A stretch of 64,000 bases of DNA from Nostoc sphaeroides (GCF_003443655.1 NZ_CP031941.1:1731501-1795500); one strand, 5' to 3'. Counted from the stretch's first letter, positions 44,880 through 53,100 are shown. Numbers and translations are program-made. Notes: a model not told the origin generated them from the letters alone.

Positions 44880-46547
44880 ATGAAGCTTAACTTTCTGACT
44901 TTGACGAAATTCGTTTCGTTAATCTTAGTTGTATCTGGATTAGGAGTAACTAGCTTTGTTATTCCTAATTTACCTGCAAGAGCAGATGATCCCGTTGACG
45001 GTGCAGGTAACACCCCGCAAACAGCCAACGATATTGGCACATTAACTAATGCTGTCTCATTCAAAGATTTTGTTGGCAACTTTGACACTGACGACTACTA
45101 CAAGTTCAATGTCAGCGTTGCGACTCCTGTAAGTGTTTTTCTCAACGGCTTGAGTGCAGGTACTCAATTGGAACTGCTCGACAGTAATGGAAACATCCTG
45201 CAAGTTTCAGCAAACAATGGCACAACATGGACTAGTGCAATTAACCCTGGTACTACAGGAGGATCAATCACCGAGAGCCTAAATGTAGGTACTTACTATA
45301 TCCGCATTTCTCCAACTACGAACACTGGGAACCCACTTTACAAAAGTTTTGACTCTTCCTATACTGTGAACTTGATTCCCTTTAATGCACCTGATACTGT
45401 CACCGTCGCCGCAAAAGATAGTGTTAAGCCAGGTTTGACTAACTATACTGCTGATGGCATTGCCGATCAAGATACCATCATGCAAGCAATCGAGTATGTA
45501 GGTAAGCGCGGAGGCGGAACTGTATTGCTGCTTGAAGGCACTTACATGATTTCTAATAATGTTTACGTTACTTACGATAACGTTACTCTCACTGGTGTTG
45601 GTTGGGGAACTAAACTTAAATTGGCAAACGGGATTAAATTAGGACAGGCTGGGCTGCTGAGGTCGGCATTCAGATACTCTGTTGACAGAAGAAGGAAGCC
45701 TATTTTCTATGGACAACACTTTCGTCATATGTCGCTGGATGGAAATAAAGGGAATGGCACAAATTACACTAACGGCTACGCCAATTTCGGGACTTACGGC
45801 GATAGTAGCTTCGATAATATGCGAGTGCATGACTTTCCCCATTATGGGTTTGACCCTCATGAACAATCTGATACGGGAACACCAACATTAAGACTAACGA
45901 TTAAAGACTCTCTGGCTGACCATAATGCAGTAGATGGGATGACGACTGATACTTGTGTTGATTCAATCTTTGTAAACAACGTTGTCGATGCCAATACTAG
46001 ACATGGCATCAATATAGTCACAGGCGCAAAAAACAACATCTACTTGAATAATGTAGTAACCAATAACGGCGCTAATGGGATCACGGTTCAACCAGGTTCA
46101 ACTTTAAGCAGAGTCTCAAATGAAAATAAGCTGCTGGGGAATATTGTCAAGTTCAATAAAGCAGATGGCATCTATGTTTATCTGGCTAAATTGACTGAAA
46201 TAAAAGACAATGTTGTTGCTCTTAATGCTAAGTATGGTATTCGCAATCGGTCTTCGTCATACAGCACTATCACTGGCAATATAGTTGATGATAATGGTCA
46301 AGGAAGTTTTAACACCTACCCAGCAATTTACTTGCATGGTGATGCTGTAGTTTTCTCAACGAATAACCTATTACAAAATAACTTGGTTCGCGCTAGTGCA
46401 CTTAATAGATACAAGTGGGGAATAGCAGAAGGAGATGTAAAAGATGATTACAATAAAATTGACAGCAACACTATACAGAGTGTCAATATCCCCTTCCGTC
46501 TCAAGGGGCTAAATTCAACTAATACTAACAATCAGATAATACCCTAG
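44880..46547 (+). CDS. Secreted AlgE-type mannuronan C5-epimerase with PPC domain
   Basis: 555 residues. Signal peptide MKLNFLTLTKFVSLILVVSG, cleaved near ARADDP. Residues about 45-165 are a PPC (bacterial pre-peptidase C-terminal) beta domain: VGNFDTDDYYKFNVSVATPV. The rest is a right-handed beta-helix matching the A module of Azotobacter AlgE: MSLDGNKGNG, HYGFDPHEQSDTGTPTLRLT, NAVDGMTTDT, TRHGINIVTGAKNNIYLNNV. The AlgE4 catalytic residues K117, Y149, D152, H154 and D178 correspond to K290, Y322, D325, H327 and D352, with nearly identical spacing. It converts D-mannuronate to L-guluronate in the polymer. There are no calcium-binding R modules; the PPC domain may help export or anchoring. A GAGG ribosome-binding site lies at 44865. 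Confidence 0.92.
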   Translation: MKLNFLTLTKFVSLILVVSGLGVTSFVIPNLPARADDPVDGAGNTPQTANDIGTLTNAVSFKDFVGNFDTDDYYKFNVSVATPVSVFLNGLSAGTQLELLDSNGNILQVSANNGTTWTSAINPGTTGGSITESLNVGTYYIRISPTTNTGNPLYKSFDSSYTVNLIPFNAPDTVTVAAKDSVKPGLTNYTADGIADQDTIMQAIEYVGKRGGGTVLLLEGTYMISNNVYVTYDNVTLTGVGWGTKLKLANGIKLGQAGLLRSAFRYSVDRRRKPIFYGQHFRHMSLDGNKGNGTNYTNGYANFGTYGDSSFDNMRVHDFPHYGFDPHEQSDTGTPTLRLTIKDSLADHNAVDGMTTDTCVDSIFVNNVVDANTRHGINIVTGAKNNIYLNNVVTNNGANGITVQPGSTLSRVSNENKLLGNIVKFNKADGIYVYLAKLTEIKDNVVALNAKYGIRNRSSSYSTITGNIVDDNGQGSFNTYPAIYLHGDAVVFSTNNLLQNNLVRASALNRYKWGIAEGDVKDDYNKIDSNTIQSVNIPFRLKGLNSTNTNNQIIP

Positions 46548-46574
46548 ATTTGTGGTTAGAATCTGAGTTTTTTT

Positions 46575-46598
46575 ATGTACGTTCTAGAGGGCGTACAT
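46575..46598. terminator. Hairpin after the epimerase gene
   Basis: ATGTACG and CGTACAT pair around a 10-nt loop, 28 bp after the stop; a run of seven T precedes it on the plus strand, so it reads best as a terminator for minus-strand transcription or a simple stabilising hairpin. Confidence 0.35.
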
Positions 46599-46617
46599 AA
46601 CATGAAAAACTTTTTAG

Positions 46618-46716
46618 TTTTAGGGACTTCCAGTTAAAAACATTCCATCCTATTTTAGGGGCGCAAGACCTTGCGCCCCTAAAATGTAAAAATCATTTGG
46701 GATAATTGATTTTTTG
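46618..46716. repeat. Dispersed element copy (AGGGACTTCC family) between epimerase and lyase genes
   Basis: TTTTAGGGACTTCCAGTTAA at the left and ATTTGGGATAATTGATTTTT near the right match the ends at 6478-6516 and 34298-34446. A perfect inner hairpin, AGGGGCGCAAG / CTTGCGCCCCT, lies at about 46657-46682. The rest of the 46548-46896 gap has no gene. Confidence 0.65.
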
Positions 46717-46896
46717 TCAGAAATTCTTTTGTGACTTCAGCTTGTAGAATCTCGGTTTCGCGCTATCGGGGTAAAAATAGCATTTGGCACTCATTATAGC
46801 CAATGGACACGGTTGGTTGAAGATCACCTTTTGACCTACTGTGGGTGTGTTTCAAACCCGTAAAGTCACAACTGATTATTCAACAGAGATTAAAAA

Positions 46897-47829
46897 ATGA
46901 AGACAAAATTTTCAAAGCTATCTTTTACGATCGCTGCTGCTTTTGTAGCGTCGGCTGGAATTATGTCGGTCAGCAATGCTAGCGCTCAGTCTGAAAGTAG
47001 TTTCTTTGTTGCGGACAATGCCACAGTCTCAGGTGATAGCGCTCAGTACCCAGACGACGTGCTTGACCTCAGCCAGTGGAAGCTAACCCTGCCAATCAGC
47101 CTGGATTTGCCCCCCAAGTCAAACAGTGCAACAGAAATTAAGCAGCCGCAACTCCAAACCTACCCTCAATCAGAATATTTTCGTCTGAATGCTGCGAAGA
47201 ATGGTGTGCTTTTTAAAGCGATTGCTGGTGGCGCACGCACCACCAAAAATACCGCTTACCCCCGTTCTGAACTGCGTGAAATGCAGGGTGACGGTACGCA
47301 GCCCGCTGCCTGGAGCTGTACGAATGCCAATCATGCCATGTACCTGGAGCAAACCCTGTTGCACACCACCACGAAGAAGCCAGAAGTCACCATCGCACAG
47401 ATCCATGACTCAAAAAACGATAACCTGATGGTGAAATACTTTGGCCCACCTTTTGCCAACGGCTCGACGGACATCGGCAAGCTTGAAGCCCGCTTCAACA
47501 ACGACACTATGACTCAGATCCTCGACAGCGCTTATAAGATCGGCGATCCGATGACTATCGACATTGCTGTTACATCCGGTGGCAATGTCACCGTCACCTA
47601 CAAGAACCAGCGTTCAGGTGTAAGCAATAGTACTGCTACAGTGAAGCTAACAGATATCGTCGGTTCCTGTTACTTCAAAGCCGGCATATATATCCAAGCT
47701 TGCTCAAAGAGAGATATTTACAACAACACCAACACTGCGTGCGTGAGCAAAAATCGGTCTGTTGATAGGTCTGAGACTGACCCTTACGCCTACTCGGAAA
47801 TAGAAGTACGGAATATTACTCTACGCTAA
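46897..47829 (+). CDS. Secreted PL7 alginate lyase
   Basis: 310 residues. Signal peptide MKTKFSKLSFTIAAAFVASA, cleaved near ASAQS. PL7 landmarks in order: LDLSQWKLTLPISLD near the mature N-terminus, YPRSELREM (R123, E125, R127 of the R-(S/T)-E-L-R motif), the catalytic QIH (Q168, H170), and YFKAGIYIQ (259-267) with the catalytic Tyr265. It cleaves alginate by beta-elimination outside the cell. The QIH form is associated in the family with guluronate-containing substrates, fitting the epimerase upstream. Base composition from about 47200 to 47600 is visibly richer in G and C than its neighbours, without HIP1 sites, suggesting acquisition from another phylum. Confidence 0.92.
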   Translation: MKTKFSKLSFTIAAAFVASAGIMSVSNASAQSESSFFVADNATVSGDSAQYPDDVLDLSQWKLTLPISLDLPPKSNSATEIKQPQLQTYPQSEYFRLNAAKNGVLFKAIAGGARTTKNTAYPRSELREMQGDGTQPAAWSCTNANHAMYLEQTLLHTTTKKPEVTIAQIHDSKNDNLMVKYFGPPFANGSTDIGKLEARFNNDTMTQILDSAYKIGDPMTIDIAVTSGGNVTVTYKNQRSGVSNSTATVKLTDIVGSCYFKAGIYIQACSKRDIYNNTNTACVSKNRSVDRSETDPYAYSEIEVRNITLR

Positions 47830-48379
47830 TTCCACGCGTCTAATCAGTGTTTAGAAGCTTAAGACTTAAGTACAGGATCGAATGGCACGCTTGTAAAGCC
47901 CAAAGGCTTGTGTAGCCTCGTCAAGAGCCTCCAGGCTGGGAATGTATTCAGAATGGGCTGCTGCCTATAGTCAAGCTACTGGAGGCGGAGCCTAAGAGAA
48001 TGGGTTCCCAGCCTTTAGGCTGGGAACCAGTCAAAGTGGGGACTTCCGCATCCGTTAAAATCATCCATGTTTGGTTTTTCCTCTAAATTGCAAACCCACA
48101 CTTCAAAAAGTAGTTATTGTTACACACAATCCCAAAAAACGCGGATAACATGAGAAAAATCTCACCCGATAAAGAAGGTGAGGCAAAGTTGTTTATCTTT
48201 GTGTCCCTCTAGCAGATGTCTTCCAAGCTATGACTTGTTAAGTAATTATCCTGAAATGGATAAAACTTAATTACTCTTTGTCTAAAGTCTTAGGCAAAAA
48301 AGTATCCCAGAAGGGTGATAATTAACTTGACAAATTTCTGTTATTATGCATTATTAACTAAAAGTACAAGGAGTTTGCA
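47830..48379. other. Gene-free gap with hairpin repeats
   Basis: A complementary pair GCCTCCAGGCTGGGAA / GGTTCCCAGCCTTTAGGC and related blocks lie at about 47925-48030. After that the sequence is AT-rich with no credible frame until the ribosome-binding site AAGGAG at 48368-48373. Confidence 0.45.
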
Positions 48380-48643
48380 ATGCATCGACAAATGTGCTGG
48401 TTACCTAAATCTGGTGGCAACGGAGAGAAAATTTTGTATTTGCAGACAGAACCGAATCAACCTTGGCGTCCTTACACAGCTTTTAGAGGTTTTACAGTCC
48501 CAGATTATCAAATACCAAATGGTTCTAAAGGTTGGGCAACTTATCAAAAACTTCTTAAAGCAGGTTGGACACTAGTACCTAGCGCACGAGCAAATGAGTT
48601 CGGCAGCAGCAGCTACGTAGAATCAACGACCCAAAATCAATAG
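48380..48643 (+). CDS. Small conserved-looking hypothetical protein
   Basis: 87 residues. A strong ribosome-binding site, AAGGAG, lies 6 bp before the ATG. The protein is rich in Trp and Tyr (WRPYTAFRGFTVPDYQIPNG, SKGWATYQKLLKAGWTLVPS) and looks like a small soluble domain; the ending ARANEFGSSSYVESTTQNQ is polar. I do not recognise a family name, but the codon usage and initiation site support a true gene. It sits alone between the polysaccharide locus and the ggt remnant. Confidence 0.65.
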   Translation: MHRQMCWLPKSGGNGEKILYLQTEPNQPWRPYTAFRGFTVPDYQIPNGSKGWATYQKLLKAGWTLVPSARANEFGSSSYVESTTQNQ

Positions 48644-48712
48644 TCATTTGTCATTGGTCATTTGTCATTTGTGATTTTTGGCGTCTGTGCGTCTTCCTAG
48701 TCTCTGACTCGC

Positions 48713-49267
48713 TCACAAACCTCTGGGGGAACCTTCACCGCGAGGATCGGCGGCCCCTTCTAGAGTTCCATCAGATGTGAGAGCGATCGCATTACCATTA
48801 CCCCAAGGATTAGTTTCCTTTATTTTGTGTCCTCGACGGCGTAAGTCTTGCACAGTGAGAGCATCTAAGCCCCAAGATTCGACGCGCAACTGATCTGGAA
48901 GCCATTGATGATGTATGCGTGGAACAGAAACAGCTGCACCAACATCCATGTTGTATTCCAGTACATTTAGGATTACTTGCAAAACCTGGGTGATGATAGT
49001 GCTACCACCAGGCGCACCTGCTGCCATGCGGAAATGACCATTTTCTGTGACAATTGTGGGAGTCATGCTAGATAAGGGAGTCTTACGAGGTGCGATCGCA
49101 TTGGCATCATTACCAACCAAACCAAAGGCATTAGGCACTCCTGGCGCAGAAGCAAAGTCATCCATCTCATTGTTAAGCACAATTCCAGTTCCCGGTGTCA
49201 CGACACCAGAACCAAAACCAAGGTTAATTGTAAAAGTCAGACTTACGGCGTTGCGTTCTTCATCCAC
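48713..49267 (-). pseudogene. ggt: Gamma-glutamyltransferase, C-terminal part only
   Basis: 184 codons cover most of the small subunit: NAVSLTFTINLGFGSGVVTP, GTGIVLNNEMDDFASAPGVP, PLSSMTPTIVTENGHFRMAA with GAPGGSTIITQVLQV, and GTLEGAADPRGEGSPRGL at the natural end. The family alignment enters at V-D-E-E-R-N; the nucleophilic Thr of the T-T-H-x-S-V-V motif just upstream is lost, as is the whole large subunit, and an in-frame stop lies about 18 bp upstream of the point where homology begins. The enzyme cannot be active. The break at about 49268-49283 joins directly to a phytochelatin-synthase remnant on the other strand. Confidence 0.9.
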
Positions 49268-49283
49268 AAGAGGATAGCGACGC

Positions 49284-49759
49284 TATATAACTTTAGATCA
49301 GTTAGGGCAATTACTAGCTAGCTATGGCGTTAGAGTTAACGTTTACCACGCTGCCGACACTAGTTTAGAGCAGTTCCGCAAACAAGCGGCAGAAAATTTA
49401 AAACAACCGCAAAACTTCGTTATAGTAAACTATTTACGCAAACAAATTGGTCAAGAAAAAGGCGGATATATTTCAATACGGTTCAGTTAAGCGCTATTTC
49501 TACTAAATCGCCGTCTCTATAAGACGCGATAAATCGCCGTCTCTACAAGTGTTTTGGTCTTATCTGAACTGTATTGGGATATATTTCTCATTTAGCAGCA
49601 TATAATGAGCAAACAGATAGGTTTTTAATTCTTGATGTTTCTCGTTCCAAATATCCACCAGTTTGGGTAAAAACAGCAGATTTATGGAAAGCAATGCTCA
49701 CAACTGATTCTTCAGTAAATAAAAGCCGTGGCTTTGTATTTGTCAGCAAAATTCGTTGA
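49284..49759 (+). pseudogene. Phytochelatin synthase, 5'-truncated and split by a MITE
   Basis: The plus-strand frame from about 49287 reads ITLDQLGQLLASYGVRVNVY, NFVIVNYLRKQIGQEKGGYI, then after the element HLAAYNEQTDRFLILDVSRS and KYPPVWVKTADLWKAM. These are the middle and end of the phytochelatin-synthase core, including the catalytic Asp region FLILDVSRSKYPPVW. The first part with the catalytic Cys is missing. The element at 49474-49576 with its 10-bp duplication interrupts the GGYIS-HLAAYN segment exactly where the catalytic His would lie (family G-G-H-x-S-P). Removing element plus one duplication rejoins the frame; note it then reads G-Y-I-S, so His was already replaced by Tyr. Confidence 0.88.
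49474..49576. mobile_element. MITE, CAATAC...GTATTG type, inside the phytochelatin-synthase remnant
   Basis: 103 bp from CAATACGGTTCAGTTAAG to CTTATCTGAACTGTATTG. Perfect direct repeats GGATATATTT flank it at 49464-49473 and 49577-49586. The inner sequence is built of AAATCGCCGTCTCTA units. Same end structure as 11955-12056. Confidence 0.92.
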
Positions 49760-49831
49760 TATAATAATCTGTTCATACAATTGATGAATCCTGCGATCGC
49801 CTATCTTCGATGTAAATAATGCGAGCTAGTT

Positions 49832-50461
49832 ATGGATACCGTAATTACACCAGAAAGAATCGAGTTACCACCTGGCGCGGTGTTGAAGCTTTTGGGAGGC
49901 TGGAAAGACTATCAAGTATTGAGTCAGCAACTAGGCGATCGCTCGTCGCCTCGCATTAAATATCGAAGAGGAGAGATTTTGCTGATGACACCGCTAACAC
50001 AGCATGGAAGAGATGCGAGTTTACTGGCAGATATTGCTAGGATTTTGCTGGATCATTTAAACCGCATATACGAGTCATTTACGCCCATCACCATGAGCTT
50101 GCCAGAAATTAGTGGTATTGAACCAGATTTTTGCTTTTACATTGAAAATTGCAGAGCAGTAGTAGGCAAAAAAAGAATTGATTGGGAGTCAGATCCACCA
50201 CCAGATTTAGCAATTGAAATAGATGTAACAAGCTACACCGACGTTAATGATTTCTTGCCTTATCGAGTACCAGAAGTCTGGATATTAAAGAGTAATCGGC
50301 TATTAATTTATCGATTGCACGGAGAAAGTTATGTGCTTACAGAAAGCAGCTACTTTTCTAACGTCAGAGAAATTGTGCAGCAATGTCTCCAAATGGCAAA
50401 CGAGCAAACAACAAGTGAAGTCATTAAGTGGTTAAAGAACTTTTTGCATGGACAACAGTAG
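49832..50461 (+). CDS. Uma2 family (DUF820) protein, third paralogue
   Basis: 209 residues. Family marks: KYRRGEILLMTPLTQHGRDA, GIEPDFCFYIEN (PD position), PPPDLAIEIDVTSYTDVNDF (E-I-D) and YRVPEVWILKSNRLLIYRLH. The order and spacing fit a PD-(D/E)XK nuclease fold. The function is unknown. A HIP1 site and a small gap precede it; an expanded tandem repeat follows. Confidence 0.88.
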   Translation: MDTVITPERIELPPGAVLKLLGGWKDYQVLSQQLGDRSSPRIKYRRGEILLMTPLTQHGRDASLLADIARILLDHLNRIYESFTPITMSLPEISGIEPDFCFYIENCRAVVGKKRIDWESDPPPDLAIEIDVTSYTDVNDFLPYRVPEVWILKSNRLLIYRLHGESYVLTESSYFSNVREIVQQCLQMANEQTTSEVIKWLKNFLHGQQ

Positions 50462-50520
50462 AAAATAATATTTAATTCAATGCCTCATATAGCGGTTTTC
50501 GACTGGGTGAGTTACACCGT

Positions 50521-50785
50521 AGCCCAATACGATTCGGTTAAGGCAAGAGAAGCGATAAATCGCCGTCTTTACAATAATAATCAATCCTTTGTAGAGACGG
50601 CGATTTATCGCGTCTGTAGAAACGGCGATTTATCGCGTCTGTAGAAACGGCGATTTATCGCGTCTGTAGAAACGGCGATTTATCGCGTCTGTAGAAACGG
50701 CGATTTATCGCGTCTGTAGAAACGGCGATTTATCGCGTCTGTAGAAACGGCGATTAGCGGCGTGTCATCAAAAAACCTTATCCGA
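50521..50785. repeat. Decayed MITE containing a 25-bp tandem array
   Basis: Left end CAATACGATTCGGTTAAGG; a degenerate right end CCTTATCCGAACC at about 50775-50787. Between them the 25-bp unit GTAGAAACGGCGATTTATCG+CGTCT is repeated about six times (50591-50755), each unit containing a small hairpin. The array looks like an internal expansion of the element type seen at 49474. No exact target duplication is visible. Confidence 0.7.
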
Positions 50786-50790
50786 ACCCA

Positions 50791-51705
50791 TCAGTTAGAT
50801 GAACCTAATCTCTTAGACTTCCGAAACTCCTGGACAACATCTTTAATCTCACGTAATTCTCCCTCAACTAAGTAGTTTAATTGCCGCATTTCATCTGCCG
50901 AAATCTTTCCCGCAAGTGAAGCGATCGCATTTCTTAATTCGGGATATTTTTTTAATGTTTCTTGTCGAACAATCGGCACAGTTTCGTAAGGTGGAAAATA
51001 ATGTTTATCATCTTTTAAGACAACTAAACCCAAACGAGAAATCTGCCCATCAGTAGAATTACCCGCCACCATATCTACTTGTTTTTGAATCAAAGCACGA
51101 TATATCAAACCCAAGTCCATGATTTGAGGAGGTTTTGCAAAACGTAAATCGTAAGCTTTCGCTAATCCAGGAAAACCATCTTCCCGTTCTAAAAACTCAT
51201 AGCCGAAACCGCCGCGCCACTGCGGTGTATATTGAGTCGCTTGGGAGAGAGTTTGAATATTGTAGCGCTTGGCATCATCACCCCGAATAATCATCGCAAA
51301 AGTGTTTTCAAAACCCAAGCTTGGCATCACTTCCAGATTGAATTGCTGGGCATAAGTTTGTTTTATTATTTCATACACTTCTTTGGAGCTATTAACTGGT
51401 TTTTGCTTTAAAATTGCAGTCAAAGCTGTGCCTGTATACTCAATATAAGCATCAATTATGCCAGCAGTAATCGCATTATGACAAACAAAAGAACCACCTA
51501 AACGAGGGCGGCGAACTACTTTTAAATTAGTTGTTGCCTCGATTTGCTGTGCTAAAAGTTCACCTAAAATATCTTGTTCAGTAAAATCTTTAGAAGCAAC
51601 GATAATATTACCATCATTGCTACTACTATTTAAATTTTGCGTGCAGCCAGTGGTTAGCAATAACACAGCAAAACTTAAAAATAAAAGCGTTAAAAATCTT
51701 TTCAT
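50791..51705 (-). CDS. Betaine/choline-type ABC transporter substrate-binding lipoprotein
   Basis: 304 residues. Lipoprotein signal LLLSFAVLLLTTGCTQ with the lipobox Cys at about residue 21. The body is OpuAC/OsmF-like: IIVASKDFTEQDILGELLAQ, IDAYIEYTGTALTAILKQKP, DMVAGNSTDGQISRLGLVVL, PPYETVPIVRQETLKKYPEL. It captures a compatible solute such as glycine betaine or choline in the periplasm and delivers it to the permease encoded 7 bp upstream (51713-52345). Third gene of a three-gene operon. Confidence 0.9.
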   Translation of the reverse strand: MKRFLTLLFLSFAVLLLTTGCTQNLNSSSNDGNIIVASKDFTEQDILGELLAQQIEATTNLKVVRRPRLGGSFVCHNAITAGIIDAYIEYTGTALTAILKQKPVNSSKEVYEIIKQTYAQQFNLEVMPSLGFENTFAMIIRGDDAKRYNIQTLSQATQYTPQWRGGFGYEFLEREDGFPGLAKAYDLRFAKPPQIMDLGLIYRALIQKQVDMVAGNSTDGQISRLGLVVLKDDKHYFPPYETVPIVRQETLKKYPELRNAIASLAGKISADEMRQLNYLVEGELREIKDVVQEFRKSKRLGSSN

Positions 51706-51712
51706 TATTAGC

Positions 51713-52345
51713 TTAATTTTTAATTTTTAATTTATTCTCTATCCAGCCAATTGCAAAATCAGCCAGTAATGCAATTGCCGCCGCCGGAACTGCACCAGCT
51801 AAAATTAACTGATTATTCACTACTGATATGCCGCGAAAAATAAATACTCCCAAACCACCAGCCCCAATCGCTGCTGCAATAGTTGCAATACCAATGGCAA
51901 TTACCGTTGCTACTCGCACTCCTGCTAAAATTACTCCCAATGCTAAGGGAATCTCAACTTGTAATAATAATTGTCTATCTGTCATTCCCATGCCTCTCCC
52001 AGCTTCTCGAATCGCTGGATCTACGCCAGTAATACCTGTGTAAGTGTTACGAATTATCGGCAGCAAAGAATATACAGTCAGAGCAACAATTGCTGGTACT
52101 GCGCCAATTCCACCAATTATAGGTACTGGAATGAGTAAGCCAAATAGTGCCAAACTAGGGATAGTTTGGAAAATATTTGCTATGCCGAGAATTGGTTGGC
52201 GGAGATAGGTTTTGCGTGTAATCAAAATACCTAATGGAATGCCTATAACTATAGCAATTCCAATTGCTATGCCTACCAAAAACAAGTGTTCTAGAGTATG
52301 CTGAAGAATTTCTGGGGCATACTTAACAAGGAAAAAATCTTTCAT
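51713..52345 (-). CDS. Betaine-type ABC transporter permease
   Basis: 210 residues from the ATG at 52345 that overlaps the ATPase stop (ATGA); a longer start at 52372 is less likely. Six or so hydrophobic helices. The EAA-like cytoplasmic loop is GITGVDPAIREAGRGMGMTD, and the N-terminal helix GIAIGIAIVIGIPLGILITR is typical of OpuCB/ProW-type permeases. It forms the inner-membrane channel, probably as a homodimer, since only one permease gene is present. Confidence 0.92.
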   Translation of the reverse strand: MKDFFLVKYAPEILQHTLEHLFLVGIAIGIAIVIGIPLGILITRKTYLRQPILGIANIFQTIPSLALFGLLIPVPIIGGIGAVPAIVALTVYSLLPIIRNTYTGITGVDPAIREAGRGMGMTDRQLLLQVEIPLALGVILAGVRVATVIAIGIATIAAAIGAGGLGVFIFRGISVVNNQLILAGAVPAAAIALLADFAIGWIENKLKIKN

Positions 52346-53100
52346 AAAGTATCTTGTAGGGAACGCAGACATTGGAGAAAGGCGAGGCTTTCTGGATGTT
52401 GCGATCGCATAAATTCATCTTTTGCCTCCAATACTACCAATTCTCCCCCATACATTAAACCAATTCTCGATGCCAACACAAACGCTTCTTGAATATCGTG
52501 GGTGACAAACACAACTGTCTTGCCCAATTCTTGCTGCATAAGCCGAAACTCTTGTTGCAGTTCTAGCCGCGTAATTGGATCGAGTGCGCCAAAGGGTTCA
52601 TCCATCAACAACACTGGCGGATCTGCTGCTAAAGCCCTGGCTACACCGACTCTTTGCCTTTGTCCTCCCGAAAGTTCGTGCGGGTAACGCCCAGCAAATT
52701 GTACTGGTTCTAAGCCTACTAATTGCAACAATTCATAAACCCGCGTTTTAATTTGTTTCGGTTGCCAACCTTCTAAAGCCGGGACTAAACCCACATTGCG
52801 TTCAACTGTGAAATGGGGAAATAAACCAATTTCTTGAATCACATAACCAATTTTTCGCCGCAGTTTAATTTCATCCCATTGAGTTGTGGGAATGCCATCA
52901 AATAAAACTTCGCCTTGTGTAGGTGTAAATAGGCGATTAATTAACTTCATTGTGGTGGTTTTGCCGCTACCACTACGCCCAAGTAATACCAGTGCTTCTC
53001 CTTGGCGGATGGTGAAATTGAGATTTGACACCAATGGGCGATGATTGCGGCTAAAGGTAACATCGCGGAATTCGACGGCGGTTTGGTTATTTTGCGGCAT
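52342..53100 (-). CDS. Betaine-type ABC transporter ATPase
   Basis: 252 residues. Walker A GRSGSGKTTTMKLI, Q-loop YVIQEIGLFPHFTVERNVGL, signature ELSGGQRQRVGVARAL, Walker B VLLMDEPFGALDP, H-loop VVFVTHDIQEAF. It lacks the C-terminal CBS pair of classical OpuCA/ProV, so osmotic gating through CBS is not expected. First gene of the operon ATPase-permease-receptor. Its upstream gap (53101-53560) is packed with repeats, which must contain or border the promoter. Confidence 0.93.
   Translation of the reverse strand: MPQNNQTAVEFRDVTFSRNHRPLVSNLNFTIRQGEALVLLGRSGSGKTTTMKLINRLFTPTQGEVLFDGIPTTQWDEIKLRRKIGYVIQEIGLFPHFTVERNVGLVPALEGWQPKQIKTRVYELLQLVGLEPVQFAGRYPHELSGGQRQRVGVARALAADPPVLLMDEPFGALDPITRLELQQEFRLMQQELGKTVVFVTHDIQEAFVLASRIGLMYGGELVVLEAKDEFMRSQHPESLAFLQCLRSLQDTL

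Noticed and set aside
48315-48575. 86-codon frame overlapping the small gene at 48380
   Set aside because: The alternative frame at 48380 has a strong AAGGAG site and better protein character.
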